This document shows positions 1 to 6,573 of a stretch of 20,747 nt of DNA, in pieces. The notes beneath the pieces are model-generated. The model worked only from the letters and a program-made list of their open reading frames with translations. It made no database searches and had not been told where the DNA came from. Position 1 is the first letter of the stretch. Every line of letters starts with the position of its first letter. Both the position numbers and the translations under genes were made by a program. Source of the stretch: a virus; IMG/VR virus record IMGVR_UViG_3300027782_000442, positions 1 through 20,747 of that record. The stretch is one strand, 5' to 3'.

Positions 1-14
1 CTAGCTAAGTATAG

Positions 15-80
15 CAATATACTATACTACTTTACTATACTATACAACAATATACTATACCAACTTACTATACTGTATAG
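15..80. repeat. 33-bp AT-rich tandem repeat, two copies
   Basis: Copy one is 15-47 and copy two 48-80. The first 13 bases (CAATATACTATAC) are identical and the whole unit matches at 27 of 33 positions. The heptamer ACTATAC occurs at 21, 34, 39, 54 and 67. The right end includes a 13-bp palindrome at 68-80 (CTATAC-T-GTATAG). Many TATACT-like hexamers mean it could hold promoters, but no -35 partner is convincing. It lies upstream of terS next to the window edge, so it may be a control or packaging region. Confidence 0.7.
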
Positions 81-86
81 CTATAT

Positions 87-113
87 GGGGGGAGGGGGTA
101 GCAACGGGGGGGG
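87..113 (+). other. G-run cluster (G6, G5, G8)
   Basis: Runs of G at 87-92, 94-98 and 106-113 follow directly on the AT-rich repeats. The runs could in principle split to give four G tracts for a quadruplex on this strand. Closeness to the window edge means an assembly or poly-G sequencing artefact cannot be excluded. Confidence 0.5.
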
Positions 114-120
114 ACAGCAC

Positions 121-347
121 AATTGAGATTGATCCATAAGCCATTTTAAAAAAATCACAGATGTTTGGCCCAACTCGCCATAGCCGCTGTCCTTGGCGTA
201 AGCTCTAGTTTACGCGGGTAGAGGATTAAACAGAGGTCGCGTCAACACAGTTGCGACGTAAGTTGCTGTAAAGGACGGGAGAAAGGGTGTAAAGGTTGTG
301 GATTAATTTGAGATAGTTGTAATGTAGTTATGTTCATAGAGATAGGT
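121..347. other. Non-coding leader upstream of terS
   Basis: No convincing gene is seen before 408. Two small hairpins are visible: GCGTAA/TTACGC at 196-201 and 210-215, and a bulged stem at 236-257 (GTCG-cgt-CAAC, loop ACA, GTTG-CGAC). Promoter-like hexamers (TTGTGG at 296-301 with TGTAAT at 318-323, 16-bp spacer) are weak. The strip could hold the terS promoter or a packaging site, but nothing in it proves this. Confidence 0.4.
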
Positions 348-371
348 AGTTTGTTTTATTACGAACAAACT
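348..371. promoter_or_regulatory. Inverted repeat upstream of terS
   Basis: Perfect 8-bp arms AGTTTGTT (348-355) and AACAAACT (364-371) flank an 8-base loop, ending 36 bases before the terS start. No T tract follows on either strand, so it is not a typical terminator. It could be an operator, an mRNA leader hairpin or part of a packaging site. Confidence 0.35.
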
Positions 372-407
372 GCTTGCATATCTAAGGGAATATGAAATAG
401 ATGGGGT

Positions 408-929
408 ATGCCTAAGAGGAAGATTAGTGATCTATCTAAGTCGGTAGCCGCAAATGCAAACAATGTTGGTAACTTCATTGAGAGGCGTGATCCGGCGTTG
501 GCAATTAAGGCACTAGAGATGTTGGCCGAAGGGGAGAGTTTTAATAGCATTAATAAGAAGCTGGGAATGAAGTGGGAAACTGTGGCTCGGCTGAAAGCGC
601 GGCATAAGATGGCTCTCAATGAACGCAGGGCTTCGCTGGCAGAGGATGCCCTAGACATTGTAGAGGGGTTGCGGCTCTTGCAGAAGGAGAAGATGCGGAT
701 GCTAGCGGAAGACCCAGAGCAATTGGCTAGGACTAACATACGAGACCTTACACTTCCGTGGGGGATAGCTAATGATAAGTTCCTGTCGGCTATGGGAGAG
801 AACAGGGTTGTGGTTGAGCATAAGACCAGTGCCCCGAGTTTAGAGGATGCTATGAAGGCTATTGAGCAGGCTAGGGCCAACATGAAGGCGTCGTCTATTG
901 AGGCGGTAGTAACCGAGATAAAGGAATGA
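408..929 (+). CDS. Terminase small subunit-like protein (HTH)
   Basis: The 173-residue product has a helix-turn-helix-like segment at about residues 35-68 (ALEMLAEGESFNSINKKLGM followed by KWETVARLK). A long charged helical stretch (about 75-110) and an acidic helical tail follow. Small terminase subunits have this plan: an N-terminal DNA-binding domain that picks the packaging site, then oligomerisation helices. The stop overlaps the terL start by four bases (ATGA at 926-929), the usual terS-terL coupling. A GGGG run lies a few bases before the ATG, one of the few SD-like sequences in the window. The function rests mainly on position and HTH character, since small subunits diverge strongly; another DNA-binding protein is possible. 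Confidence 0.7.
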   Translation: MPKRKISDLSKSVAANANNVGNFIERRDPALAIKALEMLAEGESFNSINKKLGMKWETVARLKARHKMALNERRASLAEDALDIVEGLRLLQKEKMRMLAEDPEQLARTNIRDLTLPWGIANDKFLSAMGENRVVVEHKTSAPSLEDAMKAIEQARANMKASSIEAVVTEIKE

Positions 930-3505
930 GTTTGCTTTGGGCCTACCATGAAGTGTTGAAGCCGCCGAGTGATGCGGAGCTGGCTTCCATGTCCCCAGAG
1001 GATGTGCTGAAGCTGCATGAGCTCTATCACTCGGCAATTGCGAATAGCAAACGAGATAACTATCGCTATGGCTGGAAGTTGCCGCATTGGAAGGATGCCG
1101 AGGAGTTGATGGCTTTGCATTCCGAGCTTCTGGTTAGCGGAGGCAATCGGTGTCTAGCTGGAGAGCAGGAAGTCTACGATCCCGTGCAAAAGAAAGGCCT
1201 CCGCGTTGATGGAATCACGGAGGCCTTTCATGTTGAGGCGTGGGATGAGTCTACGCAGCAATTTGTGGTAGCTCAAGCCGAGAAGCCTTTTCAAAAGCCT
1301 GCTCAGCGGTTAGTCCGTTTTTCTCTAGCCAATGGACAAACTCTATCTTGCTCGGAGCAACATCTAGTTCTAACTCCTTTTGGATGGAGAGAAGCAGGCT
1401 GGCTAAATGAAGGAATGAGCATTTGCGGGCCTCTGGAAAACCTTTTAGAATTGCGGAAGCCCGAATCCGAGCTAACCCAACCGGAGTCCACTTCGGACAT
1501 TGCCCAGCTAGCGTCTTTGCCAGATGCTTTGCATTTGAGTCAAACAACTCAAGGTTCTCTATCCGATTGTCCTTTTTGTCGTTGTTCTTGTGATGAACGA
1601 CTTCTGTTGGCAGAAGGTTGCGACCCAAGTGTTTCTCCATCACGATCCGATGCTCTTGGATGTATTTCTCCTTTCGGTAGTAGCGACCATCAGCTTTTAT
1701 CCGGCGAGCCTCATTTAGCCTTTGGCATTCAGGATGATCTGGACACCAAATGTGGATATACCCATTCTTATCCACAATCCGTCCGCCTTTCCATTCTGGA
1801 TGCTCTTCGCCAGCGCGGGGACCCGTTCGCTGACACTCTATGCCGTGCTTCCGGCACGCCTTGTAGATCGACTTGGCGCTTATTCGTGGATCGACTTCGG
1901 CAGCTAGTTTGTCGGAAATCTTCTGTTGAGTCCAACCAGCGGAAATCAATCCGCGAATGCTATCAATCGGGTAATCAATGCGATGTTTCATACGGTGTTA
2001 ATAGTGTAGCACACATTCGCATTGTCAAGGTCGATTACCTCCGAAATGATATTGTGTGGGATTTTGAGGTGCCAAAGTACAGGAACTATGTTGCGGGCGG
2101 AGTCATCTCACACAACTCTGGGAAAACGTGCTTTGCCGCCAATGCCATTGTGAAGTCGGCTGTTGAGAACCATAATTCCACCATCATGTGCTTTGCACAG
2201 AATGCGGATGTGTCTATTCGCCAGCAGCAGTCTGCAATCTATGATGCCTTGCCCGAGGAATACAGAGTGAAGGTGCTGGGCACAGAAGAGAACATCTCTT
2301 ACACGCGGAAGAATGGCTTTAGCAAGTCGAGCCTCATCCTGCCTAACAGCAAGAGTTCAATCATCTTCAAGACCTATGCACAGTTCTTGAACAACGACAC
2401 CATACTTGAAGGTGCTGAGTTGGGATGCCGCGATCCTAAATGGCTCAACATTGGAGCGTGGTGCGACGAGTATTTGATTGGGCCTGAGCTTCTGGCTACG
2501 CTACGGTTCCGCTTGGCTACACGCAATAGCAAGCTTGTGGTTACGTTTACGCCCATTGATGGCTACACAGAGGTTGTGCGTGACTATGTGCAGGGGGCTG
2601 AGACGTTGCGTTCTAAGGAGGCAGAGCTTCTTTCTGGACGTGCCGTGCCCTATTTGCAGAAGTCTAAGAATCGTGATGCTGGCATCATCTACTTCCACAG
2701 CAAAGACAATCCCTTTGGAGGATATGAGCGTATCTCAAAAGACTTGGCTGGTAGACCGGAGAATGAGATTCTAACCCGTGCGTATGGCATTGCAACGAAG
2801 TCAATGTCCACGAAGTTCCCCAACTTTTCCCGCGAGGTGAACGTCATTCCCCATGAGAAGATTGACCTAAAGAACAAGACCAAGTATATGGTTCTTGATC
2901 CTGCTGGCAGAAAGAACTGGTTCATTTGCTGGGTGGCTATTGACGAAAGCGACACTTGGTTTGTCTATCGTGAATGGCCGGACAGCAACGTAGGTGATTG
3001 GGCTAAGTGGCATGGCGGCAAGTGGTCAAGCGGAGAGGCCGCAAAGGGACTAGGCTATGGCATCAAGGACTATGTTGAGTTAATCACCGGAATGGAGTCT
3101 GAGACAAACGACATCATTTTTGAGCGGCTTATTGACCCACGGCTAGGTGCTGCCAAGTACCAGACGCAAGAGGGCGCGTCGTCCATCATAGAAGACCTAT
3201 CGGATGCTGGGCTTGTGTTCATTCCCGCTCCCGGCATTGACATTGAGGATGGGCTTCAAGCGTTGCAGACCAAGATGTCTTACAACAAGAAGAAGCCAAT
3301 TGATTCAATCAATAGACCGCATTTCTATATTTCAGATAGATGCCAAAACATCATATCGGCATTGCAGGAATACACAGCAGAGGGCGGGCAAGAAGAAGCT
3401 TGGAAAGACCCTATTGATGTGATACGATACTTGGCGGTGAGCGGGGCTAATTATGTTTCTCCAGATTCTATGAAAACCAAGGTTGTATCACAAGGCGGCT
3501 ACTAA
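926..3505 (+). CDS. terL: Terminase large subunit, precursor containing an intein
   Basis: The 859-residue precursor carries an intein at residues 76-397; splicing would leave a 537-residue terminase, a normal size. After splicing, the N-extein end SGGNR joins SGKT to give Walker A (GGNRSGKT). Walker B is AWCDEYL (D514, E515), the coupling motif is VVTFTP (about 538-543), and likely nuclease acidic residues are D658 (MVLDPAG), D737 (RLIDPRLG) and D828/D831 (DPIDVIRY). The protein packages phage DNA into proheads through the portal and cuts concatemers. Because the intein splits the ATP-binding loop, unspliced protein should be inactive as a motor. It overlaps terS by four bases and the next gene by one (TAATG). 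Confidence 0.95.
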   Translation: MSLLWAYHEVLKPPSDAELASMSPEDVLKLHELYHSAIANSKRDNYRYGWKLPHWKDAEELMALHSELLVSGGNRCLAGEQEVYDPVQKKGLRVDGITEAFHVEAWDESTQQFVVAQAEKPFQKPAQRLVRFSLANGQTLSCSEQHLVLTPFGWREAGWLNEGMSICGPLENLLELRKPESELTQPESTSDIAQLASLPDALHLSQTTQGSLSDCPFCRCSCDERLLLAEGCDPSVSPSRSDALGCISPFGSSDHQLLSGEPHLAFGIQDDLDTKCGYTHSYPQSVRLSILDALRQRGDPFADTLCRASGTPCRSTWRLFVDRLRQLVCRKSSVESNQRKSIRECYQSGNQCDVSYGVNSVAHIRIVKVDYLRNDIVWDFEVPKYRNYVAGGVISHNSGKTCFAANAIVKSAVENHNSTIMCFAQNADVSIRQQQSAIYDALPEEYRVKVLGTEENISYTRKNGFSKSSLILPNSKSSIIFKTYAQFLNNDTILEGAELGCRDPKWLNIGAWCDEYLIGPELLATLRFRLATRNSKLVVTFTPIDGYTEVVRDYVQGAETLRSKEAELLSGRAVPYLQKSKNRDAGIIYFHSKDNPFGGYERISKDLAGRPENEILTRAYGIATKSMSTKFPNFSREVNVIPHEKIDLKNKTKYMVLDPAGRKNWFICWVAIDESDTWFVYREWPDSNVGDWAKWHGGKWSSGEAAKGLGYGIKDYVELITGMESETNDIIFERLIDPRLGAAKYQTQEGASSIIEDLSDAGLVFIPAPGIDIEDGLQALQTKMSYNKKKPIDSINRPHFYISDRCQNIISALQEYTAEGGQEEAWKDPIDVIRYLAVSGANYVSPDSMKTKVVSQGGY
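1188..1229 (-). terminator. Antisense rho-independent terminator of the HNH gene, inside the intein
   Basis: A perfect 12-bp inverted repeat, GAAAGGCCTCCG (1192-1203) and CGGAGGCCTTTC (1218-1229), has a 14-base loop. Read on the minus strand the stem ends in CCTTTC and runs into TTTTG (1191-1187), a terminator tail. Read on the plus strand it is followed by ATGTTGAGG, with no T tract. It begins 21 bases after the HNH stop codon (1251-1253). The same DNA encodes intein residues just after block A on the sense strand. Confidence 0.8.
1251..1991 (-). CDS. HNH homing endonuclease nested antisense in the terL intein
   Basis: The 246-residue product has an HTH-like N-terminus (residues 8-50, with GLISAGWTQQKISDKLA), a linker typical of phage HNH enzymes (HPEWKGGRIVDKNGYIHIW, 64-82) and an HNH_3-type core at 112-156: QEHRIVMEKH, then EVVHHKNNDKKDNRIENLELF and DSNAKH. 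Likely catalytic or metal residues are among His114, His133/His134, Asn142, Asn146 and His156. Such enzymes nick or cut an unoccupied target so that the element is copied in; here the target should be intein-free terL. The start is fixed by an in-frame TAA three codons upstream (1998-2000). No SD is seen. The last 60 or so residues lie opposite the intein N-terminal splicing segment and may be a fortuitous extension. The gene lies wholly inside the intein. Confidence 0.93.
   Translation of the reverse strand: MKHRIDYPIDSIRGLISAGWTQQKISDKLAAEVDPRISAKSIYKACRKHGIECQRTGPRAGEEHPEWKGGRIVDKNGYIHIWCPDHPECQRLNEARRIKADGRYYRKEKYIQEHRIVMEKHLGRNLLPTEVVHHKNNDKKDNRIENLELFDSNAKHLAKTLAGQCPKWTPVGLARIRASAILKGFPEARKCSFLHLASLLLSIQKELELDVAPSKIEFVHWLEKNGLTAEQAFEKASRLELPQIAA
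2001..2028 (-). promoter_or_regulatory. Candidate promoter for the antisense HNH gene
   Basis: On the minus strand a perfect TTGACA (2028-2023) is followed by an extended -10-like TGCTACACT (2011-2003), but the spacer to TACACT is only 14 bases. CACTAT (2006-2001) at 16 bases is an alternative. Either would start transcription within a few bases of the HNH ATG (1991), giving a near-leaderless message. The site lies in DNA encoding the intein C-terminal splicing blocks. The -10 is weak. Confidence 0.4.
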
Positions 3506-3801
3506 TGAAAAAAACTAAACTTAAAATCAAAGCTCCAGTTGACATTGAAGAGGCACAACCTATTGAGTTGGAGGCCGTAGAAGAACCAAAGCGTATGCAC
3601 GTCTTTGCGGCAAAGGTGCTAAGGCAAGCAATCAATCCACAGTGGATTTACTGCGTTGCCATTGAGCAAGACCTTGGATGCATCCATGTTGCTATCCCGC
3701 GCCGTATGACCAATAAGCTTGTCGGCAAAAACATTCAAGTTGAATCAATCACCGACATTACAGGAACCTCCTATCGCTATGTTCAAGGACAACCACATTG
3801 A
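3505..3801 (+). CDS. Small hypothetical protein following terL
   Basis: The 98-residue product begins with a Lys-rich stretch and an acidic Glu/Pro segment (about 11-30). A compact region follows with alternating hydrophobic residues (HVFAAKVLRQAINPQWIYCV, then a beta-like segment around CIHVAIPRR). Its start shares one base with the terL stop (TAATG), which implies translational coupling, and its 3' end overlaps the next gene by 23 bases. I do not recognise the family. No membrane segment or signal peptide is visible. Placement between terminase and portal fits the short accessory genes often found there. Confidence 0.75.
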   Translation: MKKTKLKIKAPVDIEEAQPIELEAVEEPKRMHVFAAKVLRQAINPQWIYCVAIEQDLGCIHVAIPRRMTNKLVGKNIQVESITDITGTSYRYVQGQPH

Positions 3802-4003
3802 TCCAACAACGGACAAGAAGTGGTTGTTAAGTCATTCTGATAGGCTTATAGCCTATGAGTATGCGGTTACGGCAAAGAACAATAGCACCGCAGAGGTTTT
3901 TCCTGACGAGCTTGCGGATAAGATAGGCCGTCCTAAAGAATACGTCACCAACATCATAAAGAACGCCATGTCTCACGCAAAAGCGTGCTATCATAACACC
4001 TAA
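3779..4003 (+). CDS. Small hypothetical protein, possible HTH
   Basis: The 74-residue product from ATG 3779 has a helical N-terminal half (DKKWLLSHSDRLIAYEYAV) and a helix-turn-helix-like segment FPDELADKIGRPKEYVTNII at about residues 41-60. A DNA-binding role is therefore possible but unproven. An upstream start at 3719 exists, but it would overlap the preceding gene by 83 bases in another frame; the 3779 ATG overlaps by only 23. It ends four bases before the portal gene. The family is not recognised. Confidence 0.6.
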   Translation: MFKDNHIDPTTDKKWLLSHSDRLIAYEYAVTAKNNSTAEVFPDELADKIGRPKEYVTNIIKNAMSHAKACYHNT

Positions 4004-4007
4004 CACT

Positions 4008-6098
4008 ATGCAAGAAACAAAGTCTCAGCACGCTCTCACATTTGTTGACCAAGAAGGTCCTGACGTTGTTGTGCTGCGCGGAGCGTATGATAAGACGCTC
4101 ACTGAGCTTTCTACCTATTTTAGCCAATGCATTAGCAGTGGGGATAATCGTCGTTGCAGTTGGCCGGGTAAGTCTATTGATATGCGTAAGCATGGGGCTG
4201 ACGCCTTCCCTTGGGAGGGTGCTTCTGACACTGAGGCACGCATTATTGATGAGCGGATTAATAACTATGTGTCTTTGTTTACGGCATCGCTTGCGCGTGC
4301 AAACATCCGCGCCTATCCTATTGAGCATTCTGACGCTGGTAGAGCACGGGTAGTTAGCGCATTCTTAAAGTGGATGGTGGCTTCTTACATTCCTCGCTTC
4401 AAAGAGGAGATGGAGCTTGGGGCAAACTACTTCCTAGAGCGTGGGCTAATGATCACCTACATTGGCTGGGAGCGCACAGAAAAGAAATATCTCCAGAAGA
4501 TTGATCTGAATCAAATTGCAACCAACTCGCCGGATTTGGCTAGGCTCATTATCGACGGCAAGAATGACGATGAAATCATCGAGATGTTCAAGTCGGTATA
4601 TCCAAACCTAGTAGACAAACGCGCAAAGAAGGCGTTGAAAGAGCTTCGCAATGAGGGCGTCAGTGAGATTCCCGTAACGCGAATGTCGGTTGATCGTCCG
4701 TTCTTGCAAAGCTGTGCTCCTGACGGAGACGTGTTCTTCCCGTCCTACTGCATTGACCCACAGCGCGCCCCGTATGTTTTCTATCGCACATTCCTATCGG
4801 TTCAGGAAGTGTTGTCCCGCGTCACCTCAAGCGGATGGGACGAGTCTTGGGCGGAATACATCTGTTCCAAATATCGGGGCGTAAACACCTACAATCTGGA
4901 TGGCGTGTACGGAAGTCGCGGCAGTACCAGCAATCGCACTCGGCAGCAATACAACGCCAGTGAACTCATTGAGGTTGTCTATTCGTTCCAGCGTCTCATT
5001 GATGACGAGGACGGCTCCGAGGGCATCTACTGCACGGTTTTTCACCCCAAGTTCTCTGGTGCCAGTGACGTAAAGGGGTATGCCAAGTTTGAGCTTCTGA
5101 ACGGGTACAACGACTATCCCTTCGTTGTCACACGCCTTAGCAACAGCTCCAAGCGGATGTATGACGTTGAGACGTTCTCCGACCTTCTTCGCGGGCCGCA
5201 GGATCAAGTGAAGGCAGAGCGTGATAGCCGGACCGATCGCAACAGTTTGGCAACTTTGCCGCCAATTCTCCATCCCCCCGGCAATGCGCCTACGGACTAT
5301 GGCCCCGGCAGATACATCCCGATTCGTCGTGCGGGCGAGATTAGCTTTGGCCCTACGCCACCCTACAATCCCGGCTCAATTGAGATGGAGCGCACAATGA
5401 TTAGTGCGGCGGATAAGATTGTCGGACTTGACGTTGCCGATCCCCTGTCTTCGATTCGCCAGCAGTATTTTGTAAACAAGTTTCTATCGCACACTCAGGA
5501 TGTCATCAAGATGGCGTTCAAGTGCTATCAGCGATTTGGCCCCGATCAAGTGTTCTTCCGCGTAACGGGAGTTGCTGATCCAATGCAATTCGATAAGGGT
5601 AATCCAGATGAGGACTTTGACATCAAGATTAGCTTTGATGTCTTGAATAATGATCCAGAAACGCATGAGGCGCGACTAGCTCAATTTGTTCAGTTGCTTC
5701 AATTGGACAAGAATGGCCGTATTAACACTGACAGTTTGCTTGAGCACATGGCTGGGTCTATTGACCCAATCATGGCTGACGCCGTTTTGCAGCCAGCAGA
5801 GCAAGCATCGCAGCAAGTGGTTAAAATGGTCACTGACGATTTGGCTAAGATTTTCGCTGGCATTGAGATGCCCGCACGTCCTAACGGTGCTCAAGTTGCC
5901 CTACAAGTGATCCAGCAATATGTCGCACAGCAAGACGTGGCTCAACGGCTAGAGCAGGACGAGACATTCCGTGGCCGTCTAGAGAAATACGCCCAGCAGT
6001 ACCAATTTGCCCTCACTCAGATGCAAAATGCTCAGATTGGCCGCATTGGAACAGCTCCAGCGCAAATGGGGCAAATGAACACCCAGAATGTTCAGTAG
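4008..6098 (+). CDS. Portal protein (P22-like)
   Basis: The 696-residue product lies directly downstream of the terminase genes and is close in size to the P22-type portal (about 725 residues). The N-terminal region contains FPWEGASDTEARIID (about 68-82), a hallmark of this portal group, followed by helical core segments. The C-terminal 100 residues are Gln-rich and helical (VIQQYVAQQDVAQRLEQDE, then KYAQQYQFALTQMQNAQIG), as expected for a barrel. Portals form the dodecameric ring at the packaging vertex, bind TerL during packaging and later carry the tail. No SD precedes the ATG. The start at MQETKSQHALTF leaves a four-base gap from the upstream gene. Function is inferred from motif, length and gene order. 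Confidence 0.88.
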   Translation: MQETKSQHALTFVDQEGPDVVVLRGAYDKTLTELSTYFSQCISSGDNRRCSWPGKSIDMRKHGADAFPWEGASDTEARIIDERINNYVSLFTASLARANIRAYPIEHSDAGRARVVSAFLKWMVASYIPRFKEEMELGANYFLERGLMITYIGWERTEKKYLQKIDLNQIATNSPDLARLIIDGKNDDEIIEMFKSVYPNLVDKRAKKALKELRNEGVSEIPVTRMSVDRPFLQSCAPDGDVFFPSYCIDPQRAPYVFYRTFLSVQEVLSRVTSSGWDESWAEYICSKYRGVNTYNLDGVYGSRGSTSNRTRQQYNASELIEVVYSFQRLIDDEDGSEGIYCTVFHPKFSGASDVKGYAKFELLNGYNDYPFVVTRLSNSSKRMYDVETFSDLLRGPQDQVKAERDSRTDRNSLATLPPILHPPGNAPTDYGPGRYIPIRRAGEISFGPTPPYNPGSIEMERTMISAADKIVGLDVADPLSSIRQQYFVNKFLSHTQDVIKMAFKCYQRFGPDQVFFRVTGVADPMQFDKGNPDEDFDIKISFDVLNNDPETHEARLAQFVQLLQLDKNGRINTDSLLEHMAGSIDPIMADAVLQPAEQASQQVVKMVTDDLAKIFAGIEMPARPNGAQVALQVIQQYVAQQDVAQRLEQDETFRGRLEKYAQQYQFALTQMQNAQIGRIGTAPAQMGQMNTQNVQ

Positions 6099-6195
6099 GC
6101 TCAGTGGCCTAAGTTGCCAGTGGCTTTCACTTCGTGATGAATCTTATTCGATCCTAATTTAAAGCGGGAATAGTTGCTACGCAAAATCAAAAGAA

Positions 6196-6212
6196 CCCCC
6201 AAAGAAAGGGGG
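6196..6212. terminator. C5/G5 hairpin after the portal gene
   Basis: CCCCC (6196-6200) and GGGGG (6208-6212) flank AAAGAAA. A second G5 at 6220-6224 offers an alternative pairing. On the plus strand AGTTTGAG follows, a poor tail. On the minus strand TTCTTTTGATTTTG follows, which is better, yet no minus-strand gene ends here. It may be a weak terminator or an mRNA-stabilising hairpin in the 191-base portal-to-6290 gap. Confidence 0.4.
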
Positions 6213-6253
6213 AGTTTGAGGGGGATTTGTGAGTTGTTGTCAAGCAAAAAGTG

Positions 6254-6277
6254 TTGACAGGTAATTTTTATTATTAT
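6254..6277 (+). promoter_or_regulatory. Promoter-like sequence upstream of the 6290 gene
   Basis: TTGACA at 6254-6259 is followed by an AT-rich stretch with TATTAT at 6272-6277, but the spacing is only 12 bases. An in-register -10 at 16-18 bases is not convincing. It lies 12 bases before the ATG at 6290, so it may be either a diverged promoter or chance. Confidence 0.25.
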
Positions 6278-6289
6278 TTCTGATAAGAC

Positions 6290-6547
6290 ATGAATATTTT
6301 CAATAAGAAGCATCCACTTGAGCAGCAGATGGCATTCCTCTCGGATCGCGAACAATTCTTGGATTTCTTAGATTGGATTTCCGCTGGTCGTGAAAGTGCC
6401 ATTAGCCAACTGCAACGAGCACCAGAAGGACGGCTTCGTGAGATTAGTGGAAAGATTCAGGTGTACGACGAAATCCTAGGGCTTTGCAATTACAACAATT
6501 TGTTAATGAAGCGTGCAGTTCGTATGTCTCACGGATTGCCCGCATAG
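6290..6547 (+). CDS. Small hypothetical protein upstream of scaffold
   Basis: The 85-residue product is predicted largely helical and charged (QQMAFLSDREQFLDFLDWIS, then LREISGKIQVYDEILGLCN), with no membrane segment or signal peptide. The ATG follows a 191-base non-coding gap and has no SD. It is a soluble head-region protein of unknown role; position suggests a head-assembly accessory. The family is not recognised. Confidence 0.7.
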   Translation: MNIFNKKHPLEQQMAFLSDREQFLDFLDWISAGRESAISQLQRAPEGRLREISGKIQVYDEILGLCNYNNLLMKRAVRMSHGLPA

Positions 6548-6552
6548 TCTTG

Positions 6553-6561
6553 TGATATACT
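6553..6561 (+). promoter_or_regulatory. Extended -10-like site upstream of the scaffold gene
   Basis: TGATATACT fits the TGn-TATAAT extended -10 pattern (five of six in TATACT). The best -35-like match, TTGCCC at 6536-6541, is only 14 bases away, but extended -10 promoters need it less. A start about seven bases downstream would lie 30-35 bases before the scaffold ATG at 6603. Similar TGnTA-type sites precede the 8725 and 13332 genes. Confidence 0.4.
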
Positions 6562-6573
6562 GACAACCTCGCA

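Larger units (their letters stand above)
1151..2116 (+). mobile_element. Intein (322 aa) in the TerL Walker A motif
   Basis: Boundaries are set by Cys1 (TGT at 1151) after GGNR and by terminal His-Asn (CAC AAC ending 2116) before extein Ser +1. Block A is CLAGEQEVYDP. Block B is at intein residues 62-75 (GQTLSCSEQHLVLT), with Ser68-x-x-His71 where Thr-x-x-His is usual. The C-terminal blocks are VWDFEVPKYRNYVAGG then VISHN. Splicing blocks occupy about the first 100 and last 40 residues. The middle 180 or so is Cys/Ser/Arg-rich and resembles no sense-strand LAGLIDADG or HNH domain; it looks like the reverse translation of the antisense HNH gene. All residues needed for class 1 splicing appear present. 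Confidence 0.95.

Noticed and set aside
1-113. CRISPR array
   Set aside because: Only two adjacent AT-rich units without spacers and no cas genes.
359-1120. 253-codon minus-strand ORF opposite terS and the start of terL
   Set aside because: No recognisable domain; composition looks like a reverse-strand shadow; two well-supported plus-strand genes cover it.
1450-2000. Sense-strand intein linker as a novel endonuclease domain
   Set aside because: The sense sequence is Cys/Ser/Arg-rich with no LAGLIDADG, HNH or GIY-YIG pattern, while the opposite strand reads as a clear HNH protein.
1151-2116. Group I intron in terL
   Set aside because: The reading frame is open throughout and the ends match intein splicing residues, so protein splicing explains it.
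4827-5273. 148-codon minus-strand ORF within the portal gene
   Set aside because: No domain recognised, no start or terminator signals, and it is fully inside a clear portal gene.
6101-6355. 84-codon minus-strand ORF across the portal-6290 gap
   Set aside because: Hydrophobic and AT-rich but without a known motif; it overlaps the 6290 gene. The T-rich minus-strand side of the nearby hairpin alone is not enough support.
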